From the NCBI GenBank assembly GCA_013076295.1, contig RQOL01000644.1:22640-86639 (forward strand): a stretch of DNA of 64,000 bases, in the 5' to 3' direction. Numbering within the stretch: the first letter of the stretch is position 1; every line of letters begins with the position of its first letter. This document shows, in pieces, positions 54,099 to 64,000 of this stretch. The notes beneath the pieces were generated by a model. The model did not search any database, was not told where the DNA came from, and saw only the letters and a program-made list of their open reading frames with translations. This DNA is from Sanderia malayensis. Its lineage: Eukaryota > Cnidaria > Scyphozoa > Semaeostomeae > Pelagiidae. The translations under genes were made by a program, and so were the position numbers.

Positions 54099-56809
54099 TC
54101 AATCATCTTTATGAATTTTCTTGAAAGCAGCACATACGCCACCTGGAATGTCGGCGCCATCTTGTTTTTTCGACCCCAATCCTCTCTTCGTGTTATTTGG
54201 ATCTTCATTGCCAAGTGCCTGGCTCTTTTGCTGTATCGCTTGCAGCAACTCATCGTGCAGCGGTTTTCGGCAGTCGAAGAGCCTTATCAATCTTCTGACG
54301 TCACTGTCTGTCAAACTACCTTGAGATCCTATTTTTCTTTCAGTGCCGCCATATTTGGGGTTTGCTTGCATTGTTATTTTTTTGTTACCATCTGCCCCAA
54401 CAATGGCAAAAAACGTTGCTCCGTAGTGCATTATGCTGTTGAAATCGTATTCCTCGTCAAATGTTTCGACAAGGTCGCTCGTGTATGTTGCAAAGTTGTT
54501 CATCTTTCCTAAATTTTAATGATTTGATGTAAAAAATCAAACGAAAATAATAAAACAAAAATAATGAAATGGAACTTCACAATAGCCCACTGAATTTTTT
54601 CAATACTGCTGGAGTTTTGAGAACTTTTGAACCTTTTAGTTTCATTTTAATCTATTAGTGGAATGAGGTCTCATCAGGATTAATAACAATAACAAATAAT
54701 GATTTTGTTTGCATCATACCAATTATAACATTTTGTGCGTTTATTGTAATATATTCATCTCGGTCCGGCCTTTCTTGTTCATGAACGAAGCCAAACGCAT
54801 GCATTGTTTCATGCAAAACTGTTGATATCCTGGTATATCCTTGTAAATATATTTCTTGGAAGTATTTTCGCTGTCCATTATGTTTTTGTAGATAATCTGC
54901 ATTGTTTATGTTTTCATCTTGTTTACCAACATAAGATTTAGAGCTGAAAACAAACAAGTGCTTTTTGTACAATTAACACAGAGGTGTAAAAAACATGATT
55001 TTGACAAAGAACAACCACAACCCAAAAACTCCCTCAAACCTTTATCAACGTCCTTTATCTTTGTGATCTGTTCTAAACCGGTCCCTCAAACTTGCAAAGC
55101 AGGAGTAATTTTTTATATGAGATTATTTCATTATTGTTCACAATGATTTAACTTCAAATTCAACCCTCTTATTGACACCTTGAATAATTTGGCCAAATAG
55201 CAACATGTGTTGCTTTGATGCATAATTTTTACCAGCAGCAGTGGTTGCAGTATTGAGGAGCATATAGAGAAACCTTTTTCGTCAATAAACAATACCGAAA
55301 GACCATCAGAGGGCAAAGAAACAGCTCCGAGGAGCTCCCCTAAAGGATTTCCTAGGTCATTGCTACGCTACTATAATCTCGCAATAATAACAATAATACT
55401 ATAATAACAGGGACCTTCAGATCGAGTACGAAAACGAAAATATGAACGAATTTTGATGGCGTGTGTCGTTCTGCGCACGCTCAGTTGGAATCAGCCGAAC
55501 AATAGAATCGTCATGCAAACTTCATCCTCGTTGTCGTCATACAGTGAAAACAAACGAAACTTATAGGAATACAAAGTTCCTCGGTTCCTTGTGGTCCTGA
55601 ATTTCGTTTTCGTTTTCGTACTCGATCTAAAAGTCCCTATTTTTACCCGAGGGCTTTCTTGTATCGGATGTGAAATGTTTGACTGTTTGCGTCTACTTCG
55701 TTAAAGTCGATGCATGTATATTTTTTAAATACGTCATGAGCGTTCTTTATCGCCTTTTTTGATTGATCTGTAAGGCAAATGCATAACGCTACGCTTACAC
55801 TGACGCTAACTGTGGTTTCCAATCAGTTATGTCGCATAAGAACGTTTATTGGAGAGGGAGATTAAGAGGGTGGGCGCTAATTAGAGGAATTACGGTACCT
55901 GTAAGTGAGGCATCCAAGTGGAATGGGATTGTCTTCGTATTCCAACGGAAATTGTGGGAAGCTGGCGAATGTTTGATAACCGCGCGTTTCTGCTTTTCAT
56001 TCTCTTTAAACGTCTTTGCTTGTTCTTTTGTCATAAGGATGTCACCATGTTCGAGAATACCTTAAAAGTGGGGGTTCTGGTTACTCAATTGTGTCTACAG
56101 TGGAACAAAGTTAATACCGCCATGAACGGGCTACAAAAATTGGCCGTATTAACGGGAGGCTACATTTCATGGTATACAGCTAAGATTACATCTTATGAGC
56201 CTCACTATCATCTGGTGTATCTGCCTTGTCAGTTTTTTCGTTTGGCTCCTCCTCTTCCAACTGCTTTTCTGTCACTTCTGGAACTGCAGAAAATCGGAAA
56301 CAAACGTGTGAATGTCGCTGTATACTTTGAAGAAAAATGAATATTTGATTAAGATAACAAAGGGGAGAATATCCTATGTAACTGTTGGACCTATAAGATT
56401 TACTCTTCATGACAAGCAAATATTTTTCAAGTAAAATCTATTGGATTTTTACATTTAAGGAAGAGTATAATATAAATTGGGAAGCAATTATCACTTCTGT
56501 TAGTTTATTCGCAAATTATTTTTATCTTTTCCCCAACAAAGTTGCTGCAAGAAAGTTGCAATCAAGAGACACTTTGGACTTTCACTTTATCCTGCAGTAT
56601 TATGACACCTTACTTGTATTTGATATTGATTTGTTTTTGAAGTAAACTGTAATGAACTAAATACAATTATAAACATAAACGCAAATAAACATACTCATGT
56701 CAAGTCCGCATATTTCTGAGACGAGTTTCTCTCCGCCATCTTTGCCGTCACTGTTTCCTGACAAGACTTCTGATGCTAAAAGAAATATCAAAATAATCTT
56801 GAAAATCAT
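54099..56809 (-). CDS. Astacin-family secreted metalloprotease, copy 2
   Basis: Six exons: 56809-56695, 56283-56206, 56060-55899, 55767-55647, 54943-54720, 54508-54099. Each has exactly the length of its copy-1 counterpart; total 1110 nt (369 residues). Signal peptide (MIFKIILIFLLASEVLSG), aspartate-switch-like HGDILMT, mature start near NFRWNTKTIPF, zinc site HETMHAFGFVHEQ and Met-turn SIMHYG are all intact. Differences from copy 1 cluster after the first half of exon 5 (NADYLQKHNG, YLQGYTRIS) and in exon 4 (QSKKAIKNAHDVFKKY), so substrate preference may differ. The exon 3 donor is GTACCG, made from the edge of a MITE (see findings). Confidence 0.92.
55829..55898. mobile_element. gcgccccc-family MITE fragment at a splice site
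   Basis: gggcgctaattagaggaattacggta ends the fragment at 55898; this is the family's terminal sequence. The other end is truncated or diverged. It abuts the 3' boundary of astacin-2 exon 3. Confidence 0.6.
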
Positions 56810-57141
56810 TTTGTAAGATATATCAGTTTGTCTGCTCGCTTTCCTCAACTTGCCAGGTCCACCAAATGTTCTTTTCTGTTAATTTGGTGTGAAGAAGTGA
56901 ATTCATATGCTCCTTGTCGCGTCAAATATGTTCCCTGCTTAATGATCCTTGACATGATGTTAGTGGAAGAAACCATCACGCATGCATGGCAATTTCTTAT
57001 TCGTGCCTACAATTAAACGCAAACTGAATGGGTACAAACACCCGTAAATATGCAGTGTTTGTTGCTTGTTTGCAAACATTAATTGCATACAAGCAATTAA
57101 TTGTTTGGCTCTTGGCTCCAAATATTTTTACAGGTGACAAA

Positions 57142-57539
57142 CCCAGGGGGGGGGGCACTCAGTACATAAACATACGGAGGGGTCAGTGCGAGATTTTTGG
57201 GTAAGTCTTTTGCCAAAAATGATATTTTTGGGTGACAACTTTGTCCAAAATGATATTTTTGGGTGCTAAAAATAGTCGAGGCTATTCTGATATTTTTTGG
57301 TATATCAAAATTGTCAAAAAATATTTTTAGGTCCTGTAATTGTAGTTGTATGTTTCAAGTCGGCCAAATTTCTCTCTCGCTTTATCCTTGATTACAATTT
57401 TTGATATTTTTGGGTATAAGATATTAAAAAATTGAAAGTACTTTTGGGTTTTCAAGAAAATCAGTTCTGATATTTTTGTGTTCCTTGTAAAATCCTCGGA
57501 CTGCCTGTATGTCTATGTACCGAGTGCTCCCCCCCTGGT
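57142..57539. mobile_element. MITE with 8-bp target duplication, copy-B specific
   Basis: Ends cccagggggggggcactc and gagtgctccccccctggt are inverted. gtgacaaa lies on both sides (57134-57141 and 57540-57547). Copy A has one gtggcaaa at the matching place (about 43287), an empty site. The interior repeats gatatttttgggt many times. The 8-bp site fits hAT or a related superfamily. Confidence 0.82.
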
Positions 57540-57943
57540 GTGACAAAGATGGATTTCAAAGAATGAAGTATTTCGACACGCTTCCTTACCCACAGAAGGT
57601 CGCCATGAGGTAATTCAGGGTTGACCCACTGATCTATGTGTTGTTTTGTTGTTATGGTGGCATGATCTACAGCCTACGTATGAACGAGCCTGTACTATAA
57701 TTACATGAGAATTTTTCCTATTTTGTGAATATTAATGAACCTAAATAACCTAATTCGGAACCTAATTAGCCTTTACATCTAACCATTGTTTGGAGTACAC
57801 ACACTCTTTTCTTTTACAAGAGCAGACTTTATAAGAACATTGAGGCTCCAATAAGAACAAGGAATAAGAACAAGGCTAGAACATGCTTAGCCACGGCTGA
57901 GAAATTAAAAAGAGTTTGTTTTCTCGCTTGATGCTGATAGATA

Positions 57944-58410
57944 CAGTTGACATCCGCTTATTCGAACTCTGAAGGGAAATCGAAATTGGTTCGAGTATGC
58001 GAATGTTCGACTTAGTGGATGGCCGGATTTTTTTAGCTAAATTAGTAATATTCGAGTCAGGAAAGTAAAATAAACCCACAAATGGCATCACTCTATTTAA
58101 ATTCTAAGCAAATTACGTATAAAATCGGGTTAATTGGGCAAAAAATGACAGGTCCCATGCTTGAAAGGTTCATACGTGAAAGGTTTTCATGTGTATAAGG
58201 ACAGATGGACGTTTATAGATGTCCTACAGTAACAAGTAATTATTAACAACTAATAACATAATGAAAGGTCAATAAAATTTGTGAATTATTTTGTGAAAAA
58301 AGTCTCCAAGTTCGAGTTAGCAGACACTTTTGGGTCCAAGGGAGACAAAAATTTGTTCGAGCAAGCGAATGTTCGAGCTAGCGGGTATTCGAGTGAGCGG
58401 ATGTCAACTG
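57944..58410. mobile_element. pogo/Tigger-type MITE, 467 bp
   Basis: The inverted ends begin CAGTTGACATCCGCT and run into ttcgaa words. They are flanked by TA (57942-57943 and 58411-58412). Non-coding. Related to but distinct from the family at 8849. Confidence 0.8.
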
Positions 58411-58989
58411 TATTGATTGTAAATTTCAAAATCACACTTCGTACTTTTCCAAATATTGCCCCAGAGTCACAAGATTGATGACGTCATTTTTCACAAATTT
58501 GTCTGCCCTAATCGTTAATAGCATTGTATTTGTTCAACATAGCTCAAAATAAATTTCAGATGTGCTCTACGTTGCAAGATCTTTCGAATGAAATATAGTT
58601 TTTCATACTTTGTTGATGCTTATATTTTGGTCACGGGACCCGACCAATAACTAAAAATCGCAAAAATTGCGATTCACGCCTAAACAACGGTTTCCAATGG
58701 AGGAATTTTTATTTATACGAAAGTACCCCCGAATAGCTGTAGGTACACCTCCATCGGGCTATAGACATGCGGCTGGCGCAATGACAAATGTCAGATAATT
58801 TAAATTACCGAGTGTGCCAGAAAATAGTATACACGTTTGAAGAGACATGGTGATACAGATTTCGGTTTTTTGGACATCTAGACTTTACTAGATGCTATCT
58901 AATGTGCTTTTAAGATACTCAAAGCTTCAAGTTTGCTCTTTGGACAATGCTTGATGAACTATTTTCTTTTCCATTTTGATTTGATGCGA

Positions 58990-59097
58990 TGCTCTCTTCG
59001 TTTTGGTGATATTCGAGTGTGCCACGACGGCGTAAAACAAAATAGTGATGAGTATCTTCTTGGTAAAGCTTTGAAAATTGCTCTGGGTTTGCAGCAT
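58990..59097 (-). pseudogene. Beta-mannosidase 5' remnant
   Basis: From the ATG at 59097 the frame reads [20 protein letters not shown] and on through the signal peptide ([12 protein letters not shown]). It is nearly the same as the intact gene at 47863, then diverges into unrelated sequence. All catalytic parts are gone. It is the vestige of the second beta-mannosidase, left beside the PRUNE1 promoter region. Confidence 0.85.
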
Positions 59098-59175
59098 TTT
59101 GAAGCTCGCGATATCACAGTCTAGGCCGAACGTGCATACAATACTTTAAATGGGTGGACAAAGCAGAACAGAAAT

Positions 59176-59240
59176 AAACAAAACAAAACAAAACAAAACA
59201 AAACAAAAGCAAAACAAAAACAAAACAAACAAAAAACATA
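59176..59240. repeat. (AAAAC)n simple repeat
   Basis: About a dozen aaaac/aaac units lie upstream of the beta-mannosidase remnant. They are absent from copy A. Confidence 0.85.
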
Positions 59241-59600
59241 ACATTAGGAAATTGAATTTGAATTGAGCTTCAGGCCCCGTTCACACGATGCCGGTGTAGT
59301 ATGCTTTTGCGTACCCCAGGCATTTTGGTAACCCGATGAAACATAATCTGTTTCACGGCGTGGTATATAGAGTAACAAAACGGAACGCGTTTCAGCTCCC
59401 TCAAGGAAGGGATAACAGGATATCGGAGAGAGAAGTATAAAGAAAATATAATGGAAAATAAATCGCCAAACTGGCGGGACACTTTTGCATGACACGAAAT
59501 TTGTCAGGCATTTTGGTCCCCCGGGCTGTTTTGCCTGAGGTTACCGAAACGCCTATGACACCGGATTCATGTCGTTTCAGATCGCTTTTCATATCGGATA

Positions 59601-59999
59601 CACTCATTTTGCTTTATAGGCAACTGCTTTATAAGCAAGGCAGCACTCGGCAAGGAAAAAAGTTAAGCAAATTTAGTACTGGATTGAAGACTGCTAAGCA
59701 ATTTGAAGAATTGTATTTTCAGTACTTAGCAGGAAATGTGAACTGACACCATCTTATTAACAGGAATAACCTCAAACAAAATCTATCGTTAGTTTTTTTT
59801 ATTTATCTTTAATTTATCGTGCCTTGTGACATGTATATGGCCCTATATTTACCTTTTTCTAATCTATTTTCAAAAAACACGAACAAAAAGTTAAGCAATT
59901 CCTAAGCAATTTTAAGTACTCAAATTCTCAAATTCGCCTTCCAGCTAAGCAATTTTTAGTACTGAGCCCGAGTTGAAATTGCTTATAAAAAAATGAGTG
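59601..59999. mobile_element. TA-flanked MITE, copy-B specific
   Basis: Ends cactcattttgctttata and tataaaaaaatgagtg are inverted, with TA on both sides (59599-59600 and 60000-60001). The interior repeats aagcaatttagtact. Probably Tc1/mariner-derived and related to the element at 7282. Confidence 0.68.
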
Positions 60000-60199
60000 T
60001 AGCCTTTCTGTTCACACAACACCATGCCAATTTGAAACGTTTCGCATCGTTTTTCCGGAGTCAAATCACTCCGCTCTGAAGGTGAAACGTTTCGAAAAAT
60101 CCGATACGCTTTGTGCTCCAGAACCTCTATTTGCAACATTGACCCTCGTTTTCAAGTTAACGCGATCATTTTGGACCCTCGTTCTCGGAATTTTCGTGT

Positions 60200-60861
60200 T
60201 TACAAGGTGACCGACAAAAGCCACGAAAACCGACAAATACTCGTGTAGTTTTTGCGAGTGATCAACCCGAACGATTTTTTCCGAGCACTAACATTTCGAC
60301 GACTGCTCATGCGGAAGCAGGCGAAAAAATTCCATGAAGCAACAGAATCAACTCAACTCGAACAAATTTTTCCAGCATATTATTAGTTACAGGTTACGGT
60401 TACATATTATTTAGTCGTCACAATAATTGCGAAGAATACATGGTAATCATTAAATGTTAATGAAGACAACAAATGTCATTAATGAATTTGCATTCAATAA
60501 CATGCTTGTAATTAATTAATTATATTTCTTGATTACTACTCAATGCGCTCAACAGACCGACCGACACACCAAAAATAGCTTGGGCTTCGATTAGACTTCA
60601 TCACAATAATGATACCCAAAGTTTATGATATTGGTATATCGTATTTGAAAACGTTGTTTTAGTCATTAGTTAGCTCTATTTTGACCATGACGCGAAGATT
60701 TGAGAAAATGGAATTATGAAGAAAAGAGAAGTTGAAGTGAAGAAAGTCATAAGACGCATATCCATTGGCCACACAAGACTTGTTTATGGGCCTAAGCTGG
60801 TTGTAAAATTCCCGCGCCCTTGCCTTGTTGTAGGCAAAAAGTGTCCACTTTTGCACTCAGA
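60200..60861 (+). promoter_or_regulatory. Putative head-to-head promoter region of MANBA and PRUNE1
   Basis: The sequence between the beta-mannosidase start (minus strand) and the PRUNE1 start (plus strand) is conserved in both duplicated copies (48030-48217 plus 53263-53605 in copy A; about 60205-60719 here). That suggests an originally shared intergenic control region. No core promoter motif is distinct enough to name. Confidence 0.35.
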
Positions 60862-63800
60862 ATGGATGATGACACGGATATTTGCGCATTTTTACGAATA
60901 TCCAAGACAAATTGTCAGAAGGTAAGCATTTCAGTTCCTTCTCTTTGTTTCATTCCATATTTGTTTCAACTGATTGTTGTGAGGTGATGCCCAAGGGCAT
61001 GTTGAAGTGAATCAATATCTCAATTTTCAAGTTACATTATCTATCTAAGTTATCTGGGAATTTGTAAAATGTAAATGTCGACGTTTTATTCCACATTTAT
61101 TTATGCTCCCTGCTGATAATTTTCAGCACACTTCCACAGACATACAATTCAATTGATAGAATAAAAATAAAGTTTAAAGTAATAAATAAATTGTACTAAA
61201 GTAATTAGAGTAATGCTCACCATACTTGGCAATTCTTTGTCTTTTATGGGGAATTTTTCCAGGGGTTTAAACAAGAGACCAAACGGAAAAAAGAATATAA
61301 ATTGTCCTTGTATTCAAAGTCCTCATAAAAGCTGACAACATAATCTGCTGGGCTTTTGTTCTTCAAGCACTAAACTGTCCTTGTTAATAAGCAACATCTC
61401 CTGATTTTATTCCAGGGCAAGTTTCCCACTTAACCCACACAAATTTGTTTATCTGTCCCGAAACAGTCCCTAAAATAGTTGTTCTGGAAGTTAAATTGCA
61501 TGGAATTTTTTTTTCCTCATTTATTTTTTACGTTTTGATAATCATATATCATCTTTTTGTTTTAGTTTCTTCAAAGATCTGAAAGTTCACATCAAAGTGT
61601 TAACCTCCATTTCATTATTGGTAACGAGGCTGCAGATCTTGATTCAGTTGTATCAAGCATTGTTTATGCATATCATCTGTTCACTAAGGTATTTAGATCA
61701 AGTCCTATGCTAAGCCAAGCCAATTATATATGATAAACCGTAAAAGGATATGACACCATTTGCTAAAAAATGTGCTGGTTTAGCCCAGTGATGCTAGATT
61801 TGGTATCCTTGAACGGTAATCTTAATGGCTTGGGTTGGTATCCAGCTACAAATAACAAACTGTAATCAGCTGTCCTTCCTTCCAAGGTTGGTAAATGAGT
61901 GCCCAGGGTATCCGTTTTAGAATATCATTCCGGGGGCACAAGCAACAGGCCCACACCAGCTGTATAGCTGATAGAACCCTCAACCTGTGTCAACAAATAA
62001 ATATTCCTTGCTTTTGCTTTCTAAACTTGAAATCTTGTTGTCATTGCTGGAAAAATTCACACTTTTTTTTAGTTTAGGTTAATTTTGGCTAAAAGGTGGT
62101 ATAGCTAGGAATGTCAGGGCTCATATACTCTTTCAAAAGTTTTTATTTCACCTTTTAATATATTGCAATGGAACTTCTATTGACGGACATCTGCAATGGA
62201 ACTTTGTTTGTGTCTCAAACATTTTCAAAGTTGGTTATCTCCTTGCAAAAACAATCTGTATACAACAAATACCTCTCAACAACAACTAAATAATTATTCT
62301 CATGTTTGTCCATTATATGGAAGTTTCACAGTATTAAATCATTTGGATTCCTAATAATTCCCCAATTAGCAGTATTGCTAAATATTACTGACACTGTAAT
62401 AAAGTTATAATAATAATAATAATAATAATAAGTTATAATGAAAATTTTGGGGTTATTGACACTTGTATTATCTGCATTCTTACATAGGTGAAAGAAACAG
62501 ATGAGAAGATATTCCTTCCTATTATCAATATCCCACAGGATGATTTTTCGTTGAAAACTGAAGTTATCAAAGTCTTTCAGACACTGGACCTTCAGATATC
62601 CGAATGCCTTGTTTTCAGAGAAGAATTGCTTATTTTGGCAGACATAAACACAAATTATGAAGTCACTCTTGTCGACCACAACATAATTCCAACCTATTTG
62701 CATTTTCTCCAACCACATGTCACGGTTGTTATAGGTGAGCAAACTCGTTTTGTTGCTATTTTTATTTGTAATTCATTGCCTTTGCCTGTGCAGCCAACTG
62801 TTAATAAGTTCACAGTTGAGCTAATTGCATGAACAGTAATGCTACAATAGAAACTGTGGGTAAACAGAATTAATAATAATAATTGTCCCTAAATTGGGAA
62901 TGTTTTACACAACATTTGTATGAGTTATGCAAGTTAGGTGGGTTAGAAATACAGGAATAAAGAAGATAGGTGTAATAATAGAGATATAAATAGATTAATG
63001 ACCATAGAAAGTAAGATGCAACATGGCTTGTAATTAAATGTGAATTGGTAAAAGTTAACAGGAACAAAAAATAGAAGCATTGTGTTTTATTAAGGTTTCA
63101 GGGCAAGATTTGATTTTTATAATCTGTCGTGACTGGAAACCCAGTTTTGACAACTTTTAAAAGCTTGTAGTTCATCATCAGAGTAGATCTAGATTTTTTA
63201 GAATTTTAATATCTTTCATTTTTTTGCTTACTATTTACTTATTCCAGCAATGAAAAGAAATGTTTTTCACTATTTGAGAGAAATTATGATTAAAATATTT
63301 TGATTTCAGATCATCATGAAGATGGTGGAAGTTTTGACGACGCTCCGTACGTCAGTAAAACAATTGAACCTGTTGGCTCCTGTTGCACTTTGGTTGCTGA
63401 AATCATGTACAACCAATCAGAACATCTGTTCAGCCAATACCCAATCAGCGAGCTTCTGCTATCTGCAATATTATTGGATACTGTAAATTTAAGCCCGGAG
63501 TCAGGTCGCTCTTCCGAAAAAGATGTCGAATTTGCCGAAGAGCTCGAAGGTGTCATTCGAATTCCCGCCAAAACATTGTTTGACGTCGCTCAAAATGGTA
63601 TGCCGCCTTACGTTTTCTTCAGTCAAGGTTGTTTTTTTGTACCCAATTCCGTTATGTGGGGGCTCAGTGCATTTGATAGGGGACGGTGGGGTGTGTTCTA
63701 TGCCCCCAATTTATTTAAATATGCTTTTCTTCGTAACTTTGCGTGTCTAATTTGCTTGTGTTTTCCGGCCTGGGGACAACTTATCGCCTAGGGACAATTT

Positions 63801-64000
63801 GCTCTTTAGTCTACAAAACTTGCGACAATATTTCATATGAACTCCTTGTAATTTTATTGTAACCACGTACTCCATTTATTTCAGCTAAATTTGACATGTC
63901 TTCATTAAGTTGTAAAGACATGTTACGGAAAGACTACAAGATGGTGCCTATTCGCAGCGGTTGTGAAATTAGCGCAGGTGTATCAAGTGTGACGCTATCA
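60862..64000 (+). CDS. PRUNE1: PRUNE1-like DHH-family exopolyphosphatase, 3' end outside window
   Basis: Exons 60862-60921, 61566-61688, 62488-62734, 63310-63597 and 63885 to beyond 64000. All are in phase with GT-AG introns. The start MDDDTDICAFL at 60862 is chosen because it joins exon 2 in frame; an upstream open frame starting at 60716 does not. DHH-phosphoesterase motifs: GNEAADLDS (residues 39-47), LVDHN (122-126), DHHEDGG (144-150) and LLDTVNL (about 199-205). The start of the DHHA2 region is in the last exon (AKFDMSSLSCKDML). Prune proteins hydrolyse short-chain polyphosphates and also bind nucleoside diphosphate kinase. About 278 residues are visible of an expected 400-450. Confidence 0.9.
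62408..62431. repeat. (AAT)n microsatellite in a PRUNE1 intron
   Basis: Eight uninterrupted aat units lie about 60 bp upstream of exon 3. Confidence 0.9.

Larger units (their letters stand above)
53840..60719. repeat. Segmental duplication, copy B
   Basis: This is the counterpart of copy A. It contains astacin-2, then a region where about 4 kb of beta-mannosidase is missing, then the beta-mannosidase start remnant (58990-59097) and the spacer shared with copy A up to the PRUNE1 5' region. It carries its own MITEs at 57142, 57944 and 59601. Confidence 0.85.

Noticed and set aside
57134..57547. Low-complexity artefact rather than a transposon
   Set aside because: The exact 8-bp duplication and the single-copy empty site in copy A show it is a real insertion, so it was kept as a MITE.
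58281..58478. Coding open frame
   Set aside because: It lies across the right end of a TA-flanked MITE and consists of ttcgag-type repeats.
60716..60925. Upstream open frame as the PRUNE1 first exon
   Set aside because: Its frame ends two bases out of phase with exon 2 and gives no family similarity. The ATG at 60862 joins in phase.

Overview
The window is AT-rich metazoan DNA. Its genes have many short introns with clean GT-AG boundaries, and it is densely filled with DNA transposons, MITEs and one LTR retroelement. KDZ, P and BEL elements, a Cys-loop-type channel relic, astacins, a beta-mannosidase and a PRUNE1 homologue together suggest a marine invertebrate, most likely a cnidarian. A sponge or another early-branching or lophotrochozoan animal cannot be excluded. 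This is judged from sequence alone.

Layout. 1-0.8 kb holds the end of a tandem array of near-identical 71-nt units, each with 3' and 5' splice sites on the minus strand. 0.8-11.3 kb has no convincing host gene, only MITEs and dispersed repeats. 11.29-14.35 kb is a P element with perfect 32-bp inverted ends and a perfect 8-bp target duplication, but a broken THAP-transposase gene carrying a nested hAT-like MITE. 15.0-17.4 kb holds a large orphan gene with a frameshift and an in-frame stop. 20.4-22.2 kb is a decayed pentameric ligand-gated channel gene.

23.2-37.8 kb is the most interesting part: a 14.6-kb DNA transposon with bipartite inverted ends. It carries a 13-exon KDZ-superfamily transposase (+, about 930 codons) and, convergently, a 14-exon gene (-, about 698 codons) with an OTU cysteine-protease domain and a PHD-like cysteine cluster. 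A broken SWIM-finger gene starts inside the left inverted repeat. Two tRNA-like repeats sit in introns of the two intact genes, each in the sense direction of its gene.

38.6-60.7 kb is a tandem segmental duplication. Copy A holds astacin-1, a full-length beta-mannosidase with a one-base frameshift, and a very young BEL retrotransposon whose LTRs look identical. Copy B holds astacin-2, with identical exon lengths, and only the start codon and signal peptide of a second beta-mannosidase. Comparing the copies gives empty sites for several insertions. From 60.86 kb a PRUNE1-like phosphoesterase gene runs off the right edge.

The two transposon genes are probably a functional pair: transposase plus a deubiquitinase-like accessory. 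The astacins are secreted zinc proteases and beta-mannosidase is a lysosomal enzyme. Their linkage looks like genome history, not a pathway.
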